Origin: Pedobacter quisquiliarum
GTDB taxonomy: Bacteria; Bacteroidota; Bacteroidia; Sphingobacteriales; Sphingobacteriaceae
DNA: 64,000 nucleotides
Assembly: GCF_014642175.1 (NCBI RefSeq)
Contig: NZ_BMIL01000003.1
Coordinates: 124,001 to 188,000, forward strand
Direction of reading: 5' to 3'
The position numbers and the translations under genes are program-made. Shown here piece by piece: positions 19,400-26,697 of the stretch. The notes below the pieces were generated by a model. It was not told the origin of the DNA and ran no database searches. It saw nothing but the letters and a program-made list of their open reading frames with translations. Position 1 is the stretch's first letter. Every line of letters begins with the position of its first letter.

Positions 19400-20026
19400 A
19401 TGAAAAAGATTTTTTTACTGCTGGTTATAATGATGAGCTATGCGGCCGTTCAGGCGCAAGTGAAAACAGTGTACTTTAATGAAGACGACGAGATTGTCAC
19501 AGACTCCACCGAAGCCTATTCTTATGCATTAATCGGCCGGGTAACGGGCGACTCTGTTTATACGGTTAAGAAGTTTGACGCAGAGGGGTATTTGATGATG
19601 ACTGGCTCTTACAAGGACGATATATTCAAGGTTCCTCATGGTGACTTTGTTTATTATGACTGGGTTGAAGTGCTTTCACCTATGGGAAACTACGTCATTC
19701 CACCAAACGGAAAAGAGCGCTTTATCAACCTCCGGGGCACCTTCAGGGACGGTTTACGTGAAGGTCGCTGGATTACCTATTATCAAAATGGTAGTATTAA
19801 GGACGTTATGCACTACAGACGGAACCTTATGGAAGGTGAATACCGGAATTTCGATTATAAAGGAAATCTTGAAATCTTGGGTAACTTTGTAAATAACAAA
19901 AAAGAAGGCACCTGGGTAACCAAAGGTGGCCGTGTTGTTTACCAGTTTAAGAATGACAAAATTGTGTCTACCTCAAGGAAGTCGAAGAAGCAGCTGGAAA
20001 CAGAACGAGCGGCTGCAAACAAGTAA
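19400..20026 (+). CDS. Secreted MORN/YwqK-like repeat protein
   Basis: 208 residues. A signal peptide (LLLVIMMSYAAVQAQ) is followed by YwqK-type repeats that read like G-x-[FW]-x-D-G: GSYKDDIFKVPHGDFVYYD, GTFRDGLREGRWITYYQNG, MEGEYRNFDYKGNLEILG and NFVNNKKEGTWVTKGG. Such repeats form beta hairpins. In Bacteroidota these exported proteins are common and without a settled function. It lies 18 bases after the carboxylase gene, possibly in the same transcript. Confidence 0.75.
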   Translation: MKKIFLLLVIMMSYAAVQAQVKTVYFNEDDEIVTDSTEAYSYALIGRVTGDSVYTVKKFDAEGYLMMTGSYKDDIFKVPHGDFVYYDWVEVLSPMGNYVIPPNGKERFINLRGTFRDGLREGRWITYYQNGSIKDVMHYRRNLMEGEYRNFDYKGNLEILGNFVNNKKEGTWVTKGGRVVYQFKNDKIVSTSRKSKKQLETERAAANK

Positions 20027-20067
20027 TATAATCACTTTATCAAATTACCATGGCTGCAACCGCATAC

Positions 20068-20098
20068 TTGTACATGCTGATGCGAAAGCGTAATTTTG
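20068..20098 (+). promoter_or_regulatory. trxB promoter (TTG, 20 bp, TAATTTTG)
   Basis: TTG at 20068-20070 and TAATTTTG at 20091-20098 match the Bacteroidota promoter with 20-base spacing. A possible TTG start codon at 20096 falls inside the -7 box, which is why the ATG at 20117 is preferred for trxB. Confidence 0.65.
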
Positions 20099-20116
20099 CG
20101 TTTTAAAATAAATACT

Positions 20117-21079
20117 ATGTCTCAAGAAATAGAACACGTTCAATGCTTGATTATCGGATCAGGGCCGGCAGGGTACACCGCTGCAATATATGCTTCGCGT
20201 GCTGATCTCAAACCAGTTTTGTATACTGGAATGGAAGCGGGGGGACAACTTACGCAAACCACAGAAGTAGATAACTTCCCAGGCTATCCAAATGGCGTTA
20301 CAGGTCCTGAAATGATGGAAGACCTCCGCAAACAAGCCGAACGCTTCGGAACGGATATCCGGTTTGGATATGTGAGTTCGGTAGACTTTTCATCGCTTCC
20401 CCACAAAGTGGTTGTGGATGAAGTAAAAACCATTACTGCCGACACGGTGATTATTTCTACCGGTGCTACTGCCAAATGGCTGGGTCTTCCAAGCGAGCAG
20501 CAGTACAATGGATTTGGTGTGTCTGCTTGTGCGGTATGTGATGGCTTCTTTTTTAAGGGACAGGATGTTGCTATTGTAGGCGCTGGCGATACTGCCGCAG
20601 AAGAGGCAACTTATTTGGCCAAGCTTTGTAAAAAAGTTTACATGTTGGTTCGTCGTGATGAGTTTAGAGCTTCAAAAGCGATGGTTCACCGTGTATTGAA
20701 TACCGCAAACATAGAGGTGATTTACAATACGGAAGCGAAAGAAGTGCTTGGAAACGGAAAGAACGTTACAGGTCTTCGCACGATAAACAATCAAACCGGT
20801 GAGGAAACCGACCTGGAGGTTGAAGGCTTCTTTGTTGCCATTGGCCACAAGCCTAATACTGAAATCTTCAAAGGCTGGTTAGAGATGGATGAAACCGGTT
20901 ATCTGAAAACTATACCTGGAACAACGAAAACCAATGTAGAAGGTGTTTTTGCATGTGGTGATGTTCAGGATCACTATTACCGTCAGGCGGTTACCGCTGC
21001 GGGTTCAGGCTGTATGGCTGCTTTAGACGCAGAGCGCTATCTTGCTGCTAAAGAGGATGAAGTGAAGGTTAGTATTTAA
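20117..21079 (+). CDS. trxB: Thioredoxin-disulfide reductase
   Basis: 320 residues from the ATG at 20117. FAD-binding GxGxxG is at LIIGSGPAGYTAA, the redox-active pair C138-x2-C141 is in SACAVCDGFF, and the NADPH fold is at AIVGAGDTAAEEATYL. GVFACGDVQDHYYRQAVTAAGSG is the C-terminal FAD contact. It transfers electrons from NADPH to thioredoxin. The nearby msrBA product would depend on this thioredoxin pool. Confidence 0.96.
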   Translation: MSQEIEHVQCLIIGSGPAGYTAAIYASRADLKPVLYTGMEAGGQLTQTTEVDNFPGYPNGVTGPEMMEDLRKQAERFGTDIRFGYVSSVDFSSLPHKVVVDEVKTITADTVIISTGATAKWLGLPSEQQYNGFGVSACAVCDGFFFKGQDVAIVGAGDTAAEEATYLAKLCKKVYMLVRRDEFRASKAMVHRVLNTANIEVIYNTEAKEVLGNGKNVTGLRTINNQTGEETDLEVEGFFVAIGHKPNTEIFKGWLEMDETGYLKTIPGTTKTNVEGVFACGDVQDHYYRQAVTAAGSGCMAALDAERYLAAKEDEVKVSI

Positions 21080-21090
21080 TATATTTATTT

Positions 21091-21129
21091 TTTGCTTAGA
21101 TTGCTTGGGTTAAAAGCAATCTAAGCAAA
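21091..21129 (+). repeat. 14-bp perfect inverted repeat at the start codon of the 21129 lipoprotein gene
   Basis: TTTGCTTAGATTGC (21091-21104) and its exact complement at 21116-21129 enclose an 11-base loop. The last base of the right arm is the A of the ATG at 21129. A T-run precedes rather than follows the stem, so it does not look like a normal trxB terminator. Confidence 0.75.
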
Positions 21130-21758
21130 TGAATTATTCAAAATCAATACTGCTTCAATCCGCATTATTCTACGGGTTATTTTCATTATTTTCTTGTACA
21201 AATGAGCAAGCTGAAGTTAAGCAACCATCCACGGACACCAAGGTTGTAAAACAAACATCAGCTCCTTTTCCCTTCTATAAGGAGCTTGCTGTAACGCCGG
21301 GCTTCGGCTTTGAAGTCGTAAGTTGGGGCAAAGGGGTCGACAGTCTGGGCGGCTACCTGATCTTAATGTCCGACTCCCTTAAAAATAATTATAAGTCTTT
21401 TGCAGTTGAACGTGAAGGAATCATTCGTGATGCCTGGAATATGGATCTTGATAATGATGGAAATCCGGAGATATATGTTGAGCTGAAAAGTGAAGGCAAG
21501 AAAGCCGATCTGAATGTTTTCGAATACTCAAGGGGTAACTTCCAGAAGATCAATTTTCCTGGACTTCCATCGAAACTTAAGAAACTTTATGGTGGCGACG
21601 ATAAGTACTTCATCAAAGAAGGGGAGTTGTTCCGTTCTTTCCCAGTGGTAAACCCACAAGATACTACCGAGAAAGCAGGCGCCATTAAAGTCGTGCGCTA
21701 TAGCCTTCGTGGTAATCAGTTCTCCACATCCGAACTCGAGGTTGAAACTACGCCTTAG
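21129..21758 (+). CDS. Lipoprotein of unknown function
   Basis: 209 residues. The lipoprotein signal ends in LFSLFSC (Cys about residue 23). The mature protein contains a VCBS/EF-hand-like acidic loop, MDLDNDGNPEIYVEL, typical of secreted Bacteroidota proteins with a repeat-type calcium loop. I recognise no named family. Its stop overlaps by four bases the stop of the convergent membrane protein gene, so the two transcripts meet tail to tail. Confidence 0.7.
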   Translation: MNYSKSILLQSALFYGLFSLFSCTNEQAEVKQPSTDTKVVKQTSAPFPFYKELAVTPGFGFEVVSWGKGVDSLGGYLILMSDSLKNNYKSFAVEREGIIRDAWNMDLDNDGNPEIYVELKSEGKKADLNVFEYSRGNFQKINFPGLPSKLKKLYGGDDKYFIKEGELFRSFPVVNPQDTTEKAGAIKVVRYSLRGNQFSTSELEVETTP

Positions 21759-22348
21759 TCTTTAAATTGGGTGCTGAGACGTTCGAACTTTTCAATCAGG
21801 AGTGCTATGCGCTCCTTTTCTCGTTTCATAGCGACCTTACGAACCAACGAAGAGCAAAAGATTACCCATCCCAAGCTGAATAGTACCAGGGAGTATTGAA
21901 TCCATACTTCTAAGCGTTCGAGCATTTCAAAGAAACACAGGGTAAGTCCGATGCTTAAAGCGATGGTGTAGATCCAGTACAACTTATTATATAGGCTGAA
22001 TCTATTGATCTGGTATAACTTCAAACTTTCCAAAAAGGCCTTTGGATGAATGGTGAAATCGTTGTTGGCGATTAGTTTATGCCCCTGATACATAAGGAAG
22101 GTATAAACGCCGATAGAGGTGATGATGATGGTTAGTCCGGCATGCGTAGTCCAGGACTGCACGTCATAGAAAGTCCATATCGATGTGATGGCTATAAAAG
22201 ACAAAGCCATCCCCGCCAGGTTCAGAAGCGACTTCAACCTTATACCGTTGACTTCCTTTTTAGCCTGTTTGAGCATCTCATCTGATGAAATTTTCACTTC
22301 AACCTTATGCGTATCCCAAATGGATTGTATATGATCAAATTCTTGCAT
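21755..22348 (-). CDS. Four-helix membrane protein paired with an ECF sigma factor
   Basis: 197 residues. A short cytoplasmic N terminus (FDHIQSIWDTHKVEVKISSDEML) is followed by four hydrophobic helices in two pairs (LLNLAGMALSFIAITSIW, AGLTIIITSIGVYTFLMY, LYWIYTIALSIGLTLCFF, YSLVLFSLGWVIFCSSLV) and a charged helical tail. Its start overlaps the end of the sigma factor gene by 14 bases. That coupling suggests an anti-sigma or sigma-linked membrane function, but no ZAS or FecR motif is present, so the role is inferred from position only. Confidence 0.75.
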   Translation of the reverse strand: MQEFDHIQSIWDTHKVEVKISSDEMLKQAKKEVNGIRLKSLLNLAGMALSFIAITSIWTFYDVQSWTTHAGLTIIITSIGVYTFLMYQGHKLIANNDFTIHPKAFLESLKLYQINRFSLYNKLYWIYTIALSIGLTLCFFEMLERLEVWIQYSLVLFSLGWVIFCSSLVRKVAMKREKERIALLIEKFERLSTQFKD

Positions 22349-22832
22349 GCTGATTGTATATTTCGGTGAGACGTTGTTTTATACGATGTATTTTGACCCG
22401 AAGATTGCCTTCTGAGATACCAGAGATTTCTGCAATTTCGGCATAAGGTAGTTCATCCAAGACCATGGTGATAATGAGTCGGTCATTTTCCTCGAGCTTA
22501 GATATCGATTTATATAAAAGTGCTATTTGCTCGTTCTTTTCCGAGTATTCCTCTGCTCTCGACTCGATGATGTTGTCGGTAAGTTCATCTTTTGCCTGAC
22601 GCTTTTCGGATCTTAGATAGGTAAGACAGGTGTTGACCGCTATTCTGTATATCCAGGTAGATATCAAGGATTTGTTCTTGAATTTATCCAGATTTTGCCA
22701 GACCTTAAGGAAGGTCTCCTGTAGCAAATCGTTTGCCGCGTCGGCATCCCCAGTGTAGCCATAGCAGAGATGGAATATCTTTTTCGAATTGGTATCGAAA
22801 ATCTGTTTAAATAGCTGATCCTTTTGTCCCAC
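22335..22832 (-). CDS. ECF-type RNA polymerase sigma factor
   Basis: 165 residues. Region 2 is seen as LLQETFLKVWQNLDKFKNKSLISTWIYRIAVNTCL. Region 4 is the helix-turn-helix ELPYAEIAEISGISEGNLRVKIHRIKQRL near the C terminus. The start is GTG at 22832, immediately after an in-frame TAA, and no ATG is available. The next gene overlaps it and encodes a small membrane protein, probably its regulator. Confidence 0.9.
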   Translation of the reverse strand: MGQKDQLFKQIFDTNSKKIFHLCYGYTGDADAANDLLQETFLKVWQNLDKFKNKSLISTWIYRIAVNTCLTYLRSEKRQAKDELTDNIIESRAEEYSEKNEQIALLYKSISKLEENDRLIITMVLDELPYAEIAEISGISEGNLRVKIHRIKQRLTEIYNQHARI

Positions 22833-22973
22833 TTAGGCTAAATATTTTGTTTTTAGACCGCCAGACAACGCTGTTGTTACAAGTTTATTCATTTTTGTAG
22901 GCCGTAAACTAAATTTCAAGAATAACATAATTATTGTAGTTTTACGGAATTTTACGAGCTTAAATTATACTGG

Positions 22974-24359
22974 ATGTCGAAACAGAACAGACTAACTTTT
23001 TTCATTTTTTTGGCGTTGATATTAGGGGTAGCATTAGGTTATTACCTCAATGTTAAGTCTTTCAATGCTTACAATGAAACTATATATGCTGCAGAATTAA
23101 AGGTTAAAGAAATTGACGGTCAGTTACTGAAAGTTAAAGATAGCAGCTCCGTCCAGTTTAAAAACTTACAGCTTGAGAAGGAACAAGTAATAACAAGCAG
23201 TCAGGCGACTGAAAAAACGCGTGAGAAAGCACTTGAGCCACTTACCTTGCTTAGTGACATTTTCCTCCGCTTGATCAAGATGATTGTGGGGCCACTCGTG
23301 TTTACCACGCTTGTTGTTGGCGTAGCCAAGGTTGGCGATATCAGCGCCGTTGGACGTATTGGTGGTAAAACCATGTTATGGTTCATCAGTGCCTCTTTCC
23401 TTTCTTTGTTGCTGGGGATGATTATGGTGAACATTTTCAAGCCTGGTGAGGCGATGAACCTGCCACTGCCTCCAAGCAACATTGATACTGGTGTAAAAGG
23501 GGTTGCATTATCTATGAAGGATTTCATCTCCCACATTGTTCCAAAGAGCTTTGTAGAGTCTATGGCGACGAATGAAATTCTTCAGATTGTCGTTTTCTCG
23601 TTATTCTTCGGTGTAGCAACAGCAGCAATAGGAGAGAAGGGCCAGATTGTGATCAGCTTCTTTGATTCCGTAGCGCATGTTATTCTAAAAATTACCGGTT
23701 ACGTGATGAACTTTGCACCTTTTGCAGTGTTCGGGGCTATGGCTGCAATTGTTGCCAAACAGGGCTTGGGTGTGCTCTCTACGTATGCGATTTTTGTTGG
23801 TGAATTCTACTCCAGCATGCTGCTACTGTGGGTGCTGCTGATCTTTATTGGCTATATCATCCTGAAAAAACGTGTGTTTAATCTGATGAGTAGAATGAAG
23901 GAACCTGTTCTATTGGCTTTCAGTACAGCAAGTAGTGAAGCGGCGTATCCAAAAACCATGTTACAACTTGAACGGTTCGGCTGTAAGGATAAGATTGTAA
24001 GTTTTGTGCTTCCATTGGGCTACTCATTCAATTTGGATGGGTCGATGTTATACATGACATTTGCATCTTTGTTCATTGCACAATCATACGGTATCAACCT
24101 ATCCTTTGAGCAGCAGATTACAATGTTGTTAATTCTGATGCTAACAAGTAAAGGGATTGCCGGTGTACCTAGAGCCTCTCTTGTGGTTATTGCAGGTACA
24201 ATTGCAACGTTCAATATTCCTGAGGCAGGCATCGCCTTATTGATTGGTATAGATCCACTATTGGACATGGGAAGATCTGCTACAAACGTAATTGGTAACA
24301 GCTTAGCTACTGCTGTGGTAAGTAAGTGGGAGGGTGAATTGACGGAAGCTAATGACTAA
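22974..24359 (+). CDS. Dicarboxylate/amino acid:cation symporter (SDF/DAACS family)
   Basis: 461 residues with the family's helices: LTFFIFLALILGVALGYYL near the start and MIVGPLVFTTLVVGVAKVGD. The re-entrant hairpin 1 motif reads AFSTASSEAAYPKTM (usual SSSxxTLP). GYSFNLDGSMLYMTFASLF carries the Asn-rich signature, and the end is TNVIGNSLATAVVSKW. It takes up glutamate, aspartate or C4-dicarboxylates with protons or sodium. A periplasmic loop of about 60 residues after helix 1 (residues 30-90, charged) is longer than usual. Confidence 0.9.
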   Translation: MSKQNRLTFFIFLALILGVALGYYLNVKSFNAYNETIYAAELKVKEIDGQLLKVKDSSSVQFKNLQLEKEQVITSSQATEKTREKALEPLTLLSDIFLRLIKMIVGPLVFTTLVVGVAKVGDISAVGRIGGKTMLWFISASFLSLLLGMIMVNIFKPGEAMNLPLPPSNIDTGVKGVALSMKDFISHIVPKSFVESMATNEILQIVVFSLFFGVATAAIGEKGQIVISFFDSVAHVILKITGYVMNFAPFAVFGAMAAIVAKQGLGVLSTYAIFVGEFYSSMLLLWVLLIFIGYIILKKRVFNLMSRMKEPVLLAFSTASSEAAYPKTMLQLERFGCKDKIVSFVLPLGYSFNLDGSMLYMTFASLFIAQSYGINLSFEQQITMLLILMLTSKGIAGVPRASLVVIAGTIATFNIPEAGIALLIGIDPLLDMGRSATNVIGNSLATAVVSKWEGELTEAND

Positions 24360-24376
24360 ACTAATTATAAATTTCT

Positions 24377-24889
24377 ATGAGTAACAGGGCAAGAAAAATC
24401 TTTATTCTGGTAACAGTAATCATCCCGTTTTTAATCTACTGCGTAGTCTACTATACGCCAATGCTTAAAAATGCGCCGTTTAAATCGGCGGAGTTCGTTT
24501 CCTTAAACTACAAGTGGGGTGTAGGTAAAACGTTAGACAATTCCTACGATTCTGCAACTGGTGAGTACCAGTATTTGAATGCCAAGGATTCATTGGTTAA
24601 AACGAATGTCAAACTCCGTAAGGATGACATCATCTATTTGCATAGAAAAGCAACTGAGATCGGGTTCTGGAACTTCCCGGATCTTATCGCTAACAACGCT
24701 GCAGATACCATCAGTCCGAAGATATTGCGGTATGAGCTTGAATTTAAGTACAAGCGTGTGACGAAGAAAGTGGTTTACTTAAGCGACTATAGCGAAACAC
24801 CTAAGCTGCGTGATTTAGCGGTACAAATGAAAACGCTTGTTGAACAAACAATTAACGCAGCGGATGACAGATATGGAAAGAAAAAGTAA
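24377..24889 (+). CDS. Membrane-anchored protein of unknown function
   Basis: 170 residues. One N-terminal transmembrane anchor (IFILVTVIIPFLIYCVVYY) and an extracytoplasmic domain with no family I recognise (YKWGVGKTLDNSYDSATGEY, VVYLSDYSETPKLRDLAVQM). The C terminus is basic (DDRYGKKK). It starts 17 bases after the symporter stop and is likely co-transcribed with it. Confidence 0.7.
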   Translation: MSNRARKIFILVTVIIPFLIYCVVYYTPMLKNAPFKSAEFVSLNYKWGVGKTLDNSYDSATGEYQYLNAKDSLVKTNVKLRKDDIIYLHRKATEIGFWNFPDLIANNAADTISPKILRYELEFKYKRVTKKVVYLSDYSETPKLRDLAVQMKTLVEQTINAADDRYGKKK

Positions 24890-24917
24890 TCTCTTATGGA
24901 TTTAGAGAAAATAGTTC

Positions 24918-24925
24918 TATATTTG
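24918..24925 (+). promoter_or_regulatory. -7 promoter box (TATATTTG) of rplU-rpmA
   Basis: Exact TAnnTTTG match 43 bases upstream of the rplU ATG at 24969. The intervening AT-rich leader is a possible site for ribosomal-protein feedback, but I see no strong hairpin in it. Confidence 0.6.
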
Positions 24926-24968
24926 CACCTCAATAAATAAAACAATTTAAAATAATAATTATTAAACA

Positions 24969-25280
24969 ATGTACGCAATAGTAAATATAGCAGGGCAGCA
25001 ATTCAAAGTTGCAAAAGACCAGCATCTTTTTGTACACCGTTTGCAGGGAGATGAAGGCGCTAGTATTGAATTTGACAATGTATTGTTGGTTGAAGATGGT
25101 GGTAACATTTCTGTAGGAGCTCCTGCACTTAGTGGCGCAATCGTATCAGCTAAAATCGTGTCTCATTTAAAAGGTGATAAGGTTATCGTTTTCAAAAAGA
25201 AACGTAGAAAAGGTTACAAGAAGAAAAACGGCCACCGTCAGTACTTCACCAAGATCCAGATTGAAAATATCAGTTTGTAA
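24969..25280 (+). CDS. rplU: 50S ribosomal protein L21
   Basis: 103 residues. Typical L21 sequence from [14 protein letters not shown] to the basic RNA-binding tail [17 protein letters not shown] followed by KIQIENI. It binds 23S rRNA in the large subunit. It is followed by rpmA, the conserved bacterial order. Confidence 0.97.
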   Translation: MYAIVNIAGQQFKVAKDQHLFVHRLQGDEGASIEFDNVLLVEDGGNISVGAPALSGAIVSAKIVSHLKGDKVIVFKKKRRKGYKKKNGHRQYFTKIQIENISL

Positions 25281-25334
25281 TTAATATTTGTTAAATTAAA
25301 AGGTTAGGTTTCTAATCTTTAAAATATAAGTAAA

Positions 25335-25637
25335 ATGGCACATAAAAAAGGAGCCGGTAGTTCCAGAAACGGACGTGAATCGCATAGCAAGCGCCTTGGT
25401 ATCAAGGTATTTGGTGGACAAGTAGCTATCGCTGGTAACGTTTTAGTACGTCAGCGTGGTACAAAACATCATCCTGATAAAGGAGTAGGTATTGGTAAAG
25501 ATCATACGCTATTCGCTTTAGTAGACGGAGAGGTTGTATTCAAAAAGAAACGTGATAACAAATCTTATGTTTCTATTCTTCCTTTAGACGTTGAGAACGA
25601 AGTTGCTGCAAACGTAGTAGCTGAGACTGCTGAATAA
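25335..25637 (+). CDS. rpmA: 50S ribosomal protein L27
   Basis: 100 residues. The protein begins directly with [16 protein letters not shown], the form whose N-terminal tail reaches the peptidyl transferase centre without prior cleavage. [22 protein letters not shown] is the conserved core. A bidirectional terminator follows. Confidence 0.97.
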   Translation: MAHKKGAGSSRNGRESHSKRLGIKVFGGQVAIAGNVLVRQRGTKHHPDKGVGIGKDHTLFALVDGEVVFKKKRDNKSYVSILPLDVENEVAANVVAETAE

Positions 25638-25651
25638 TTACTATTCAAGAC

Positions 25652-25691
25652 ATAAAAAAAGGTCATCGTATTTACGATGACCTTTTTTTAT
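25652..25691. terminator. Bidirectional intrinsic terminator between rpmA and the polyprenyl synthase gene
   Basis: A-run plus GGTCATCGT (left arm) pairs with ACGATGACC plus T-run (right arm) around a four-base loop at 25670-25673. The symmetric A7/T7 flanks let it serve the two convergent genes. Confidence 0.92.
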
Positions 25692-25701
25692 GTCCGGGAA
25701 T

Positions 25702-26691
25702 TTAGCGTTCCCGGTTCATAAGTTCATTCGCCAGCTGAACCAATTGTGCTTTCTGAATCTCAGGAATATCAATTTGATCTAGTGCATCAAAGGCTTTGGC
25801 CAGGTAGTGCTGCATTTCCGCAGTGGCAAGTTCCTTTATCTGATACTGATTGTACAGGTTGGTAACGTTCTGCACCTTAGAGGCAGTCTCATTGGTGAAC
25901 TGATCCTCAAGCACCAGTTGATCTTCACTGGAGAGCCTTTGCTGCAATGACAACAGGAGAAAGGTCTTCTTGTTCGACTTGATATCTCCACCAACTTGTT
26001 TACCGAATTTCTCCGGGTCTCCGTATACGTCAAGAATATCATCCTGAAGCTGAAAAGCAATACCAAGGTTCTCGCCAAAGTCGTAAATGTGCGTTGCATG
26101 CTCGGGGCTGGCTTTCGCGATAATTGCACCGAGCTTCATGGCTCCACCAACCAAAACTGCCGTTTTAAGGCGTATCATGTCAATATATTCCGTGATACTC
26201 ACATTATCCCTGGTCTCAAACTCCATATCCAGCTGTTGCCCTTCGCAAACACCCTGCGCAGTGGCATTAAATGTATTTAGTACATCTTTCAGAATACTAC
26301 TATCTACCTGAGCAAGCTGCTTATTTGCTTCAACCATCATCACATCGCCACTGAGTATTGCGTTATTGGTGCCCCACTTTTCATGTACGGTTAACTTACC
26401 TCTTCTTAAAGGGGCGTTATCCATAATATCATCATGTATAAGGGTAAAATTGTGGAACGTTTCAATGGCAAGTGCTGCTGGCATAGCCTCCATGATGTCA
26501 CCCTTAAACATATCTGTTGTAATTAATACCAGGGCAGGTCGAAGACGTTTACCACCCAGATTCATGATGTACGTTAAGGGTGCATATAAATTCTTAGGGT
26601 GGCTAGGATATTCAATTTTGGGAATTGCTTGTTCAATGAGTTGTTGCAGTTCGAAGACTGTATACATTTGTTCTTTAGTATTTATTAGCAT
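25702..26691 (-). CDS. Trans-isoprenyl diphosphate (polyprenyl) synthase
   Basis: 329 residues. First Asp-rich motif DDIMD in FTLIHDDIMDNAPLRRGK, second DDILD in FQLQDDILDVYGDPEKFGK. The first motif lacks the two-residue insertion of bacterial type-II farnesyl synthases and has Phe five residues before it, a feature linked to short products such as C20 in archaeal-type enzymes; the exact chain length is an inference. Product candidates are geranylgeranyl diphosphate or a longer menaquinone side chain. It ends next to RNase R on the same strand (six bases). Confidence 0.9.
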   Translation of the reverse strand: MLINTKEQMYTVFELQQLIEQAIPKIEYPSHPKNLYAPLTYIMNLGGKRLRPALVLITTDMFKGDIMEAMPAALAIETFHNFTLIHDDIMDNAPLRRGKLTVHEKWGTNNAILSGDVMMVEANKQLAQVDSSILKDVLNTFNATAQGVCEGQQLDMEFETRDNVSITEYIDMIRLKTAVLVGGAMKLGAIIAKASPEHATHIYDFGENLGIAFQLQDDILDVYGDPEKFGKQVGGDIKSNKKTFLLLSLQQRLSSEDQLVLEDQFTNETASKVQNVTNLYNQYQIKELATAEMQHYLAKAFDALDQIDIPEIQKAQLVQLANELMNRER

Positions 26692-26697
26692 CTTATA

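Noticed and set aside
20096..20116. TTG start for trxB seven codons upstream
   Set aside because: The TTG is part of the -7 promoter box TAATTTTG, so it would not be in the transcript.
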